From Cristatella mucedo (lineage: Eukaryota > Bryozoa > Phylactolaemata > Cristatellidae), in contig WPIO01000110.1 in NCBI GenBank assembly GCA_009760855.2, positions 319,501-383,500 of the forward strand: 64,000 nucleotides of DNA. Reading direction: 5' to 3'. Shown here piece by piece: positions 25,190 to 37,589 of this stretch. Both the position numbers and the translations under genes were made by a program. Every line of letters begins with the position of its first letter. Position 1 is the stretch's first letter. The notes beneath the pieces are model-generated. The model was not told where the DNA came from and made no database searches. It worked only from the letters and a program-made list of their open reading frames with translations.

Positions 25190-25200
25190 CCCCCCCCCCT
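25190..25200. repeat. poly-C run
   Basis: About ten Cs; a likely place for sequence or assembly length errors. Confidence 0.7.
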
Positions 25201-25529
25201 TTAATCAGAACGTGCAGCTTCATTATCAGCCATCATGTAAGACTAGTTACTTTTACAGGTGGCCTGTAGTGCCCGCATTTTTGCTCTCTCATACTGGCCT
25301 TGCCGTTTTAGTACACGCTACTAGCACTCTATTAAGTAAATAAAGTTTCTTAGGTGTACCTACGCCGAAGCAACTAATTCAATGTAAGTTATTGTCACTT
25401 GCAGCGAGTTTGCTAGAACCAAGATAGAAAAATAGATCTCTCGGTAAAGTGAAAATACTACCTAATTATATATTAAAGTTCTTGTTTTTATCTATTTATA
25501 AAACTTATTTTATTCAATTATTAGTTCTA

Positions 25530-25678
25530 TTATTAAACCATGGTATTCGTGTTGTTTATCAAGCATGATATTACTCAATATTTGATCGCATTTCTCTTTG
25601 CTTCAAATGTAAAGCACCCAGAAAAAGATTGTTCTCTAAGGTGCTTTATCAAGTGCATCATTATTATTATTACTTTAA
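25530..25678 (+). mobile_element. L2-1 LINE, 3'-end fragment
   Basis: Only the last 150 bp: 3' UTR (GTTTATCAAGCATGATATTAC), the hairpin (AAAGCACCCAG...GGTGCTTT) with compensating change, and ATT repeats. The stem pairs are preserved as GC-to-AC/GT changes on both sides. Confidence 0.8.
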
Positions 25679-26363
25679 TATTCCGGCAAAGAGGTACTGG
25701 ATATGTATTGTATAATTTGATCATTAATCAGCTAAATTTGTGGCAATCAATAGAATTCATTCCTGGTTCCTGAATTATCAAGATTTCAGACCTATACAAA
25801 GCAAACCTTTGATGCTGGTGCTTTGCAAAACCTCATTGGGGATTTTCTTGCTAATCTCTTGCCTTAGCTATGATCGTGCACTTGAGATATGAAATTCCAA
25901 TTTGGGCATTTCTATAAGCACGCCAACTCATTTCCTTGCAAGGAAATATCTGTACTACTTCGTGCTGCACTGATGTGAGGATACCCGTGTACACAGATCT
26001 GCTACGGGTAGACATCGTCAGATGTGCCATCGTTAGTCACAAAATTTAATAACGTGACTTAAAGGCCTGCCAATTCGTAGGCTTGCGATACTTTCCAAGT
26101 AAAATATTGGTGTAAAGCGTATCGACTTCATGAATTTTTTTGTATTACGGTGCAATGATCAATACTCTCTTAGGCAACATCTAATATTAGTGAAACTTTT
26201 GCCTAATTTTGAATTGACCAAACTTGTCTTTCCTTTAGCTTTGAAAAACTGCTTTGATTGGTGACGTAAATATTTTTAGCCAATTTCTCACTGTCGTTTG
26301 AGTAGGCGACCCTGTATGCAAGCAAGTAATGCATAATAGTTAATTAAAATTCTGAAACTTACC

Positions 26364-26477
26364 TCAAAGACGCCGGTTGAGCCATTTCAATATCATTAGT
26401 TTTAGAAGCTCCTTGGCATTCTCTTCTCTGATTAGCCTTAGCTTTGACTGGCAAAACCCATAAAACAATGCCAACAA
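26364..26477 (-). CDS. Locus B, exon 2: second membrane span, frameshifted
   Basis: Minus-strand exon between a TAATTTCAG acceptor and a GTAAGT donor, homologous to locus A exon 2. It starts in phase 1 and completes a hydrophobic span (VVGIVLWVLPV) followed by a basic segment (KAKANQRRECQGASK). As written it is 114 nt, and the frame then reads to TGA one base before the donor. One more base in the short A run at about 26400 would restore phase 2 and a polar tail reading NDIEMAQPASL. Either the gene ends early (94 residues), or is a pseudogene, or one base is missing in the assembly. Confidence 0.5.
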   Translation of the reverse strand: MLALFYGFCQSKLRLIREENAKELLKLMILKWLNRRL

Positions 26478-26857
26478 CTGAAATTACAGTAAGATAAATA
26501 TAACTTGACAATTCTTAAAAGTATCACTTAAGAAATATAATTCACTCCAAATTTAATTTCTTACAATTTGAACCCGCAATACACGTGTCATTGTTTTTAG
26601 TTTCTGCATTAATCAAATACGGTATCTCAATTTACAAATCTTTTTTCTCCTAAGCCACGTTTACTTTGCCACTAGTCTATTTCTTAGTCCTCAATTGGGA
26701 TTCGGTGATATAGGAAGGACACAAACAGGTTTATTTAGTTCCAAAGACTTAAAAAACATAGGCAAATCGTTCCAGAGTGTTTTCTGTGTTCAAGCGAAGC
26801 CTAGTCCAGCTCAGCCTCTTGAACTATCAAACTTCGACTGACCGAACAATGGAATTC

Positions 26858-27038
26858 AAAGTCCGGTTACATGGATTGTTGGAACGCTGGCGCTGAGGCT
26901 ATTTTAAAATCTGAGACAATTTTAAAAACTTCAGTCGGACTATAGAGCGAAATCGAAGATTGCAAAAGTAAAATATCTGAGTGCCACTTGCTTGCATAGA
27001 CTGGGTAATAGATTTATCCCAGCTCGCAATCTGCTCCA
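26858..27038 (+). repeat. 181-bp inverted repeat, left arm
   Basis: Reverse complement of 27634-27814, about 88-90% alike by eye and with exactly the same length. The outer end reads AAAGTCCGGTTACATGG and the inner end CTGCTCCA. It could be a terminal inverted repeat of a foldback or MITE-type DNA element with a 595-bp centre, or two separate copies in opposite orientation. It lies in intron 1 of locus B. No clear target-site duplication was found. Confidence 0.75.
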
Positions 27039-27633
27039 TGCCACATGCCATTCGCATTGGCAGTTTGTATCCACTGCCTTGGCAAAACAAAACCTGGCTG
27101 CTAGTGCTTCTGCATTAAAATTAGGGAGTTCCTTTCACGATATGTATGACCTTTTAGTAAATACATGCATTGCTCGCATAGTCACTGTCCGCCAACTGTC
27201 AGCTGTTTAACTTGCGAAAATTTCAGATTAAGCCATGCGATACGTAGATGCTAATCTGCTGGAAATTGTGTACCATACCAATTTCAGGTATTCTTTCCTT
27301 TGTAATACAAATTTAAGGACGATTGCATAGCATCCTAACAATACTAAGCAGTTGTCTGAAATTCCAGCATCAGAGGTTTGGGTAGCTAGTCAGTTGGCTT
27401 TTTTAAAGCAGTGCGCTCATGCGCACGCAAATAAAAATTAATGAACAACTAAAAATCCTTTAAGAACGGATTTTCCTCTAGCTTTTTTCAGCTTGTATCA
27501 TTCCTAGGTAAGTCTAAATTTTAGTAATTTAGGTTATTTTATTATTACATATTTTAGAACACTATGCGAAACATATCTTCCTCGGCACTTTACATTAATT
27601 GTAAAGCAAATTTAATTGTAAAGTGCCAACAAG

Positions 27634-27814
27634 TGGAGCAGATTGCGAGCTGGGATAAATCTGTTACCCAGTCTATGCAAGCAAGTGACACTCAGATATT
27701 TTACTTTCGCAATATTCGATTTCGCTCTGTAGTCAGACTGAATTTTTTAAAATGGTCTCGGATTTTAAAATAGCCTCAGCGCCAGCGTTCCAACAATCCA
27801 TGTAACCGGACTTT
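27634..27814 (-). repeat. 181-bp inverted repeat, right arm
   Basis: Partner of 26858-27038. Its open frame (EQIASWDKSVTQSMQAS) mirrors one in the other arm, but this follows from the repeat and does not itself show coding. Confidence 0.75.
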
Positions 27815-27823
27815 AGCAAATGC

Positions 27824-28625
27824 TTAGTAGTATAGCTGCACGTGCAAAATCTCAACCAGTAAACTATGGTTAGAGGTAAAATGCATAGCCTCAATTGTAA
27901 AATGGTTAGACGTAAGAGACACAGACAGCATCAGCAGGCATAGGCACACAAATAACGAGTCCCAAGGACCGCTAATTGCTGCGATGAACAGGGGCGTTTT
28001 TAGTTTCTTTGTAGTTCTGCCAGGCAATCTGGTGCAAGAGAACAATGGGGCCTAAAAGTGACTGACAGAACCTTAAATGTAAATAATAGATTTTATCAAT
28101 TTGTATAGCTCTCTAAGAGAATTATATCGCTATTGTGGCCCTGAATGCATGCACGGTGCTCAAGCCCTGAGACCTCTGTCACCCAATGCACTCTCCTCGA
28201 CCTTAGGCCGGGCTAGCTCCTTAAACATTGGGCTAAACCAGCACACCAACCTTGAAGTCCACGCCCTCTTTGACCAGGAGTTAGTACAGTCTAATGAGAA
28301 TGATGGGTCATGTGATAACAGCTTAACTAACAAGCACCTGACTCCAAGGCTAGTCAACCAGCAAGCAATAATTTAAAGAAGTCGATATAGGATATCAAAA
28401 ACTGGTGCGACTATTTGGATGTAGCATCCCTATCTACGCACGCCCGGAATTTAGCAATGGTATACAGGTTTCCGTAAGCAGAATGACAGTGGAGCACCTA
28501 CTGCTGTCAAGTGAAAGGCCGGTTTGAAACAGGGCACTTATATTTCGTTCAGAAGCCACAGAGGATTTTGCTGGACGAGCCGATCTTGAGCATTAGGCTA
28601 CATATTTTTAAATAATTCTTGATTT
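27824..28625 (-). mobile_element. L2-1-like LINE, degenerate fragments
   Basis: 27830-28040 resembles the L2-1 3' UTR in reverse. 28376-28620 resembles the RT C-terminal region in reverse (GAAGTCGATATAGGATATC; CTATCTACGCACGCCC). The stretch between (28075-28376) does not align and holds a plus-strand open frame of unknown origin. Confidence 0.55.
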
Positions 28626-29930
28626 GACTACAACTAATAAGTTATTTTTAGCGCCATTTAAATTTAAAAGATTTTGCTGCAAACTATGAGTTAATATCAA
28701 TCGCGCCTATGTTAATTGACTGCTTCCTTTTGTTGAGCACAAATCTGAATATACATTCTCTGAGAGAAAGTCATTTACGCTTTAAATTTAAAATAAATAA
28801 AGAATGAATAAATGTTAATATTAATTTTAGATTGATCAAAAGTTGGTGCTAAGTGACTTAAGCCAAAAGAGTAAGTAGTGTAATTCTTAGTCCTATCACT
28901 GTGTAGCTCTGAAATCTAAGTCGGAGCGGTACAATGAAAATAGCTATAAATTTGAGCAATAGGAGGTCAATATATTACTCGAAAGGGACCATTGTTTAAG
29001 TGTGAGAGCTAGGAAAAGTACCGACTGAAGAAACTAAAGTTTGGATTCCAAAATCACCAGCGAGACCTACGAGTCATAGACAATGTTGAAACAACTTATA
29101 GCAGCCTTGCTATCTTGGTGTCGTGCATCGGTGCCCGTCAAGCAGTGTATAGATTTCATATATAGTTCATCTTAATCGAAGATTATCTAGTCAATTTACT
29201 CACCCAACTAATTTAATAATTTACTTAATAGTTCAAATATTTCTCAATGCCTGTAGCCCTGTACGCCTATGCGATCGAGGCACAATTGATCAATTAACAA
29301 ATACCCACAATAAAGAGCATCCACTGCTTTTGCGTGACACCTCAAGCGCTAAAATGCGTGCTGAATTCTAATGTTACCAAATGTGTGCACTGAATTCTGA
29401 AATATTTTAAATTGAGGAATATTTAGTTTCCTGGCTGCTAGGCCAATCTCTGTTAAGTTCTCACCTGCCTAACATCAGCATGACCTATTGTATCCATAGC
29501 AGTAAAATATGGAAGATGTAGTTATTAAGCAGCCTAAAATCTCTATAGCCCTGGTTTTATTAAATTAAATTTAAAACCTAAAATTTAGAAATTCCCTTCA
29601 TTAAATTGTCTTAATGCAAAATTGTTTTGCATGATTGCATTATATGTTAATATTCCTCAGCTGATATGCTCTTTTTGTAACATATATGAGTTTGCGAGAT
29701 TAAGCAAAAATATTACGCGTTTTAATTGGGGCAGTACAATTGGATTTCTGTAATTTTATTATCAGGGTTTATCTACACAACTGCACAATCTAAGAAAATA
29801 TGTAGTTCAGCCTGATTCAAATTCGGGTTTTAAGTGGAATAGAAACCACCTAATTGTATGCTAATATGGGTGCAATGACATATCAGTAGGGAAAAAGTGA
29901 TAGCAGTCACAGCTGGAAATCTCACTTTAG
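28626..29930. other. intron 1 of locus B, AT-rich, nothing supported
   Basis: AT-rich sequence with no recognisable exon, repeat family or RNA gene. Confidence 0.35.
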
Positions 29931-31205
29931 TAATAATAATGATACTATATTTTGCTTAGCTCCATCGGAGAAATCAATCTCTTTCTAGGCACTTACATTA
30001 GCTTCAAAGGGAGCACGATCGAATGGCTAGTAGTAGCATGCTGAACAAATGGCATAAATGCCATGGTTAGGGGCTACATGCACAGGGTCAGTATGCAAGA
30101 ATGGTTAGTGGCAGCGTACGCAGCGTCAGCATTAATAAGCAAATAAAGGACGAATCAAAAGGATCAATAAATGCTGTTGAATAAGTAAATGCCGTAAAAA
30201 GTAGATGTTTTGAATGTAGTCGAGTCAGGAGATGCCGTAACGCAAGTCGAAAAAGAATTCCAGGCTTTGGAAGCATTCCAACTAAAAGCACAGTATCCAA
30301 ATGACTTGAGATTTGTACGGGATTTAGGTAAACAATCAGATACCAAAAAGCGGGTAGTATGATGCTAAGCCTTGTGATGGAGCATATCTTACTGGTAGGC
30401 TGGAGCCAAAAGATGAAAGGAACTAAAAGCGAGTGACAAAACTCCGAAGTTGATGCATTGCATGATTGGGTGCCAGTAAAGGTCGTCCAAAAGTATTGTG
30501 ATGTGGCAACTGCGACCACGACAGACAATCCTAGCTGCAGAGCTTTACGCTAGCTGTAAGCGCCTGATTGCACAGACCGGTAGACCAGCAAGCAGTGAGC
30601 TACAGAAGTCATGACGGGATGTCGCAAATGAATGGACCAACTTCGATGTGGTATCCCTGTCTAAACATGACCAAGTTTTAGAAATGTTATGTAGCCGAAA
30701 GCATGCAGAATTGACTGTGAGGCTTATGTGGTCGTCTAATGAGAGGTCACTTTACAACATGACACTTGGATTTCGTGTAGATTCAATAGGAGATATTCCG
30801 GCAGAGCCGATCGTTATCTTTAATCATTTCAATTTCTGAATCACATTTGGTTTGCCCATAACTAGTAAGCTGGTTTTATCATCATTCAATTTAGGAAAGT
30901 TTGCTGCCATCCATGGACGGATTTCATCAAGGGAGGCAGCAAGGGAGATGAGAGAATTCAACGTGCTGGAGGATTGAAGCGCATATAAGCAGAGGGACTA
31001 CTGAGCGTCATCTGCATAGATGTGAGAGCTTAGATTGTGCCTGGCGATCACATCAGCAAGAGGGAGAGTATAAACTATGAAAAGAACAGGACCAAGCACA
31101 GAGCCCTAAGTTACCTCATACTTCAGAGGGACCCTCGGATGATCTTTTTCCATTTACATCAATACTTGGGAGTCTTCCATTGAGATAGGACCTGAACCTA
31201 TGCAT
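29931..31205 (-). mobile_element. L2-1 LINE, 5'-truncated, decayed RT
   Basis: Runs in reverse from ATT repeats and hairpin through the 3' UTR to the RT domain, ending upstream of the YADD region near the counterpart of WFRSYLS. Several frameshifts and stops. It lies in intron 1 of locus B, in the same orientation as the gene. Confidence 0.85.
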
Positions 31206-31809
31206 CGTTAAAATAGTTAGATTTTGTATTATAGAAAATTTTGGCAGACAAACTGCCCTAATGCCTTTGTAATTTCACTCTTGGAACAATTCCCAAGAGG
31301 CAATGTGTGCCCATAAAACCAGCTGATGAAATACTCCTTCTCAATAGTAGCAATTACATTAACAAGATTTAATGCATCAAATTTCATGCAGCATTAAGGT
31401 TTCTTCCGATACCAATAGGAGCTTGACTTTTCTGGTGCTTGCCTGTTGGTTACGGTAACCGTAAGTAACAAAAAGTAAACTGCAGCCAGGAGCACAAGTC
31501 TTTGAAATACGTTAGCTGACAACACACTTATGGGGATTTTATCAAGGTGCACATGTGCAGCATAAATTCACACGTAATGGAGTGACAACACATAAATGCT
31601 TTGATTTATAAATTGTGATGATATTAAATTTGACGTTTGCTATTATACGTATCCAAAGTGTACGTCTATGTCGAATAAGAGATACTTTTAAATGATATAC
31701 CGTTAGGATACCATGTTCGGCAATGTCATAAACAAACTGCTGCTTGTTTGAATATCTTAAGCTTACATGAAGATATTTTTGAACACAAAAAACAGGTTAC
31801 AACATGGAT

Positions 31810-32785
31810 CCTTGTCTTGCAGGCATTCGATCCTGGATGTGGCAAATTTCCTTGAACTAAACTATGATAAAACGGGCATGCTGAAATGGACGCCCAAAGG
31901 GTGTAGCAGCACTAGAAGGCTTAGCTCTTGTAGTTAGAGATGATGTTGTTCAACAATCAAGTTTTTCTCAGAATTTAGGTTACGTATTCGGAAGCTGTCT
32001 AAATTTGAAGAGCTTGGTTAAAATGATGTTTCCATAGACAACCGTCACATCCGATCATCATATAAGAGTAGAAACTGTCTTCAATGGTAGCATGGTTTGC
32101 AAAAACTTAACTAGCTCTGTGGTTCTGTTTTGGCTAGATTAATACAATTCCATTTTGGCTAGGGTACCAAAAAAAAGTCACTAGATTACTCCAGCTGGTG
32201 ATGCATTTAGCTGCAAGAATATTTTACAAATCCCATATGTTTACCATGTGTCTGCTTTGCCGAATGAACTTGTATGGCTGCCGCTTGATTAATGAATACA
32301 GAGCAAAGTTCCTATGCAAACCCGTAAGGTTCGCCGAGGCTTGGCTCCTCAATACCGAGCTGAACAGCTGCACCATGGTCAGCCTCCTCGTACCTCTGGA
32401 TACTGAATAGTCAATACAGTAGCTCTTCCCTTCCTCCAGTTATACTGTTGGCGACTGAGGCAATTGCCTTGCAGGTCCTATACTGTGGAGTTCTCTTTCA
32501 CGATTCCCATACAACGACACCAACTCTCCTGCTGCCGACTGTGGCACATCCTGTCCAGCGCTTCCGGGGCTGCCGCCTCCGCTGCCTGCTCGCTGCCTCA
32601 ACTGCTCTCCTTCTTCAGCTTTCGCTTCTCACTTCCTGTTTGCTGGATGCGATGAGTGCGATGGCTATCTAGTGTGCCATAAAAAAGCTACTAAGGCTTT
32701 GAGTGGTCTACACAAAACTCCCTTGCTGACATTCAAACAGTCTTTGTGACATTTTGGAGTTACAAAGCGAGGCGTTTTAAATTAC
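31810..32785 (+). mobile_element. L2-2 LINE, degenerate RT C-terminus and 3' end
   Basis: In plus-strand frames it reads remnants of the L2-2 protein seen at 39.8-41.4 kb (IRSWM near 31830; NLGYVFGSCLN near 31975; IQSKV near 32300; LALQVL-like at 32465). The family's 3' UTR follows (AAGCTACTAAGGCTTTGAG, then TTTTGGAGTTACAAAG). It ends only about 110 bp from locus B exon 1, within its intron 1. Confidence 0.7.
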
Positions 32786-32892
32786 ATGGAAGAGATTAGG
32801 ACTGCATATATCAGGTTTCACGTGGGGCCTAAGCAATGCTGCGTAGGATTGGGAGTCTCGCCACAGCAACGATCTATCATCCCGCTACTTAC

Positions 32893-33064
32893 CAAAGGCA
32901 GTAGCTGGAATGCAGCTGTAAGCATTGCGATATATGGCTGCAACTGGAAAAAGTGACAGCAGACCTCCTGGAATGAGGATGAAAATTATGAGACCTCCGA
33001 TGCCCCGACAAAATGGAGAAACTCTACATGCTGATGACTCAGCATTTGCCTGTTCGTCTGACAT
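32893..33064 (-). CDS. Locus B, exon 1: N-terminus and first membrane span
   Basis: First coding exon of the locus A paralogue. The ATG at 33064 is preceded by an in-frame TGA six bases upstream, so it is the true first Met of this frame. The exon is 172 nt, 57 codons plus one base, with a perfect donor (CCTTTG/GTAAGT), the same length and phase as locus A exon 1. A head of about 20 residues with two cysteines leads into a long hydrophobic segment (GIGGLIIFILIPGGLLSLF, residues 21-39). A short turn (IYRNAYS) follows, then the start of the second span (CIPATAF). Identical residues with locus A are few, but the IPA motif before the junction and the glycine/proline pattern in span 1 are shared. 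Intron 1 is 6.4 kb. Confidence 0.6.
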
Positions 33065-33299
33065 CGCTCAAGTCTTAATTTGAAATTTCCACCAGTAATG
33101 ACAGTTGAACAAACGGACAGTTGAATGCGGTCGGTTGAACGAAGCCAAACTTTCTGTATCCAGCAATCTGACAGGTGGAGAAAGCCTTCAGTGAGCTCCC
33201 GAACACTCCTTCACTAACACTGACAACACCGAGCTCTGCTAACCGTGACTCAAGCCGGATGGGCTCAATGGTCAGCCCCGCTAGATTGATTTACGCATT

Positions 33300-33480
33300 G
33301 AGCAACAAAGCCTTTTGTTATAGCGATTGGCTGAGCGGCTTCTGGAGAAAATCCCTTTCCATTAATCAATTTCTTTGACAAATCTTTCTTGATGAGGTAC
33401 ACAAGCACTCTTCATTTGCGCTACGATCAAATAACTGAGCACTGTGCTGATCGAATTAAATAGGGTTGCCTAATTTTCCA
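33300..33480. repeat. upstream region of locus B duplicated at 45.5 kb
   Basis: The sequence upstream of exon 1 (GAGCGGCTTCTGGAG...TTTCTTTGACA...TTGATGAGGT) matches 45510-45590 upstream of the dead locus D exon. The duplication therefore included presumptive promoter DNA. Confidence 0.55.
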
Positions 33481-34278
33481 GCTTTATTCTACGTTATTTA
33501 GTGTGAAATTCATTACGAGCAATGATTATCTTCCGGTTTCAGCTTCATAGCAGCACAGTTGGTTATGTTCTATGTTAGAGAGCAGTATTCGGCCGATATG
33601 CAAATGACCTCAAGTCATGTAATGTGGTGACCTTCATTTCATATTTAGCAATTATTTTTATATATTTAAAATATTTCAATTACTATTACTCTTCACAATA
33701 TGTTCTTAACTTCATAATCACTCACCCTTTGAACATATACACAACAATTTCGTAACGATTATCAAGGATTTGACATCACTGATTTCAACCTACCTTACCA
33801 GCTGGCCTAAACTCATTTTTCACCCGAGTCTCTGGTATTCATTAGTCAATGATGGCTAGGTTTCCCTAATTGCATCATAAGCATACCAACCTTGTATATC
33901 TGTATATTTAACGGTATCTAGATCATTTTAGGCATAAAATAATGCTATTCGCGATGTCAGAGGGTGATAGGGGGAAAGCTCAACCATTTTAAATAGTGCT
34001 ACTGACTAGAAATAGTTTGGAGCTGTCATCAATTTAATTGCTTTGTAAAAGTCTTCATGTGTCTTGGCCTCGTGAACGGGTTTCAGCACGTTGTATTGAG
34101 TTTGTTTAAGAGCGTTACGTTAGCTTTTAAATATCTGCAAGCTATGACTCCTACAGCGACGTTTGGCTGATTGCAGTATTGGTGCGAAACTATATCAGAG
34201 ACTTGTAAAAGATAAAAAAGACTCAATCCCACGGTGTAGGAGAGAGGCCACTAGAAACCATTCATGTTCAACCATTGA
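33481..34278. other. no supported gene
   Basis: AT-rich; nothing recognised. Confidence 0.35.
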
Positions 34279-34676
34279 TCATCCTGTCTCCGTGTGAGTT
34301 AAATCATCTAGGCTATTGAAGCTGGTGCTGCTGCTGCTGCTGGCTCGAGCTGGAGATGGAATTATCCTCTGCATGTCAACATTACTGACGGAGATGGTCA
34401 GACCTGGCCCGTCAGCAGATTTTAAATGAAAGCTCATTTCTTCCTTACCCTCAACCCCCTCCTCCTCCTCCTCCCCCCCCCCCCCTGCTGGCATTCACTT
34501 CTTGCTCGGGCTTTTTTGGTGAGTTTTTCGCGAAAAAAAATAATGATGTAGATATTACTCCCTGCGAAGTCTGAAGTGTTCAGCCGGCGCCAGTTTAGTA
34601 TCACAAATTCAGTTGCAAAACATATAATCATAACCGCGCATATAAACAGCAGGCGAGGCAAATGAAATCTTGCCAA
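34279..34676 (-). other. possible broken coding region of unknown type
   Basis: On the minus strand an open stretch with a membrane-span-like segment (LLFICAVMIICFATEFVIL) runs into a poly-G/GGA tract. Beyond it, in another frame, a Ser-rich tail reads to TGA at 34279 (SNVDMQRIIPSPARASSSSS). The frame change sits exactly in the homopolymer. Span followed by Ser-rich tail recalls the locus A/B pattern, but the splice sites do not fit, so this is only a candidate. Confidence 0.2.
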
Positions 34677-34679
34677 GGG

Positions 34680-36720
34680 CGCCTTTCACTTAGATATTCG
34701 CACGTTTAAGAATCGTATCGATGTCAGCAAGCGTCAATATCACCCTACCGTGAAAACATAGGTCTTGCTACCCTGACTTTAAGTTTCTGTGTGTCGCCCG
34801 CTAGCAGTTCCTGAATCTCACGACTTCAACCTCTACGTTTGAAAAGATACATTGAACGATTCTATGCGAGCTTGCGAGTGACCTCTCCTCACTGCCGGTA
34901 TGAAAGATTATCGAGCGGTTGGATTGGGCTGAGACAACACGGAGAGATCTTCTATAGAAAATCAGAAATAGCACTGTTATGATAAGGCTCGTCCTTTAAT
35001 AAAGTTCATTCTTGATTTAACCTTTTTTAAGTTTGCTCATGCACAAAGGGCAATTAAAGAAAAGTCGTGCATAGCTTTATTGCTCTAACGGGTTTTCTTA
35101 AGCTTCTAAATGACGGCAGCATGACATTCCATCTCATTCCCACATAACCACAGCCAGCTCGTTATCGTGTGTCATTGTTCATAAAACTCATAAAGCGGCA
35201 GGACCGCCGTCAAAAAACCACAGCCAATGCGGCAATGCAAGCGGAAAGTAGGGATTTCAGCCCAGCTTTTTGAAGATATGCCTTCGTCGCGTCGCTTTCA
35301 AAAGGTTGCACTGCATGTTGGGACACTGAGCAACCGTGGTATCCAGCATCCTATTAGGACTGATATTCTTCAGCAATCAGACTGATCTTGTCGTCTGTAC
35401 GTATATATCCTCTCTTCCATGTCAAAACTCAATATATCTGGCTTCCTTTTTCTTTACATATCTGTTCCAGTTTTCTAATGAATTAATTAATCAACCTTAT
35501 TCGGAGACAGCTGACACGATCAATTGCATATCTCCGCCCAAGAAAGCTTTAAAAGATACATGCCCACTTTATTTTTTTGGTGAGATGTGAAGGTTTTTGA
35601 TTGCTTTTATGAATGCTGGAATGCTCTAGGATTCGGTAATTTATATTTTCTGAATTTTCGACCACAAAATCAATCCTATATTTAATTGTTTAACTCTAGT
35701 GGCACCGAATAGCTGCATTCGTTCAATTTACTGTTTTTTAATATGATTTATATCTACCTTTGTGGTTCACGCTCGGAGTCAGCTATTACTTGCCAAGCCT
35801 TGCTGCTGTACTCAAAAAGGAAACATGCGTTAAGGCCTTAGGCAGCTCTGCAAAATGGTTGTGAATTCGAAACTAGCCTCTAAATAATGAAAGTGACGAC
35901 TGCTACAGTAGCATCCCGATATATTCATATTTGTTTCAGAGATTCCTCTCGTTTTCATCGAGCTCTTTATTGCCGTGATGTTTTAGTTGCATATGTTTGT
36001 GGTCTACCATGTGCATTTTCATAAAATAAAAAAGACTAATATTTAATGTTGCCACTTCAATACTATCTCGATCGTATATTCTCTACATTGCAACACACTC
36101 TAAGAATAATGGACCAGTTGCCGCAATTAATTAGACAGATTTTGGCCAAAGCAAAGTGAGTAGACCTAGATTCACGACAGCTTCATCAACCATGCATTTA
36201 GGAACTTCGGCTTTTGGGTTCGCATTTCATTTATTGCAATGCCATTCGTTGAAACCCGTCGATCATGGGCCATGGTTCATCTTACTCAATACAAGGTGTA
36301 AACTATTCGCTAGACAACAGTTCGGATAGAAATATTGAGTCCTGTTAGTATTAGCTCGTGCTATTTTAAAGAAGTGTTATTCATAGCTTTATGGTATCAG
36401 TCAGTTTGTATATTTTGATCGCTTGAGAAAAGCGTATGGATGCTTTATCAAGAGACTTTCTTGCAGTTGGAAGGTCGGCTGATGCCAAAACCATTGAAAG
36501 AGTATTAAGATAGCATCATAAAAGCCTCGGAAAGTTGTAACACCGTCTCCATAAGAATTGTCTAAGACATAAGTTGGCGCCTACCCGGTCAGATTAGGAC
36601 ATATTAATTAGCCAGAATTAAAAAATTAAAAGTTCCAGAAATCAGTGGAAAGAGTCTTAAATCTATTCTCAAATTATAATGGCTATTTCGCTAAAATCTT
36701 AAGGAATTATTAGTTGCAAG
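34680..36720. other. no supported gene
   Basis: No recognisable exon, repeat or RNA gene on either strand. Confidence 0.35.
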
Positions 36721-36721
36721 G

Positions 36722-36955
36722 TAATGTAATGTAATATCTCAAGCTGTAACTACAAGAAGCCTCAAAGACGTTGTCACTATTACGCAGGACATTTTTGGCA
36801 TGGCGCACTTACAGCCTGCGATGCTTTCAGCGGTACACCTACCGTAGCCAACAGCGTTCACCTCACGCAACAAAGATACAAGAAAATCAACAAAATAAAG
36901 TGAGAAGCATAGCTGAGTCAGGAGAGCTGCTTGGATAGTCAGTAATGGCATACCA
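36722..36955 (-). mobile_element. L2-2 LINE, 3'-end fragment
   Basis: Matches in order the 3' UTR at 39829-40010: tail of TAATG repeats, CTGTAACTACA, TTACGCAGGACATTT, CGTAGCCAACAGCGTTC, CACGCAACAAAGA, AGAAGCATAGCTGAGTCAGG. About 75-80% alike by eye. Confidence 0.75.
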
Positions 36956-37589
36956 AATGGCTTAATTTTAGGGCGAACAAGAGCTGTTTGGTGGCGGGCT
37001 AGAACTCCTTTGTCCTGGAGCAGTGAGCCAGAGAGGAGTGCCAGTGCGGTTGTAGAGCAAGAGCTTAAGAGCAAGCCAGGAAGCTCTGAGACCAGCGGTG
37101 GCGATTCGGCCTTTAGAATTGGTCCAATACCCGCGGAATGCTGATCGATATTGGCTAGCCTGTCAACCTCCGCCTTCGCTCGTTCCAAAAAGAATCGTCT
37201 GGAACCCATTCGCCATTCAAGCTGGACAGAGGGGACATTCCAGTGGCCTCGTGCCGGTTCTAATTCCTTACCATTATGGGCCACGGTGTCGGGTCCACTA
37301 CCACTAAGGTCTTGCCCCATTGTCTCAGCCAAGTATTTAAGAGTCGAGCGACGCTCACTATTGGTCTCTTGGTCTTTTGGTCTATTAGTCCGGCTCCGCG
37401 CTTCGACGCCTTCGGACTCGTTTCTCTGAAAGCGAGGGAGGAGGGCGGGCTGTTCGCAGGCGATTGACGGAACAGGACGAGACAGCGCTAGGATTCGGTG
37501 GACTCCACGAATACGGTCGTATCGTACCCGAGCTGGCACTTTGTGTTTCTTTTGTGTTTTGTGTGTGCGCGCTTGCACGTGGTCTCCGC

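Noticed and set aside
36739-37578. 279-codon minus-strand frame, the longest outside LINEs
   Set aside because: Its end is antisense L2-2 3' UTR and its start overlaps the LTR region; no recognisable domain, so a composite chance frame.
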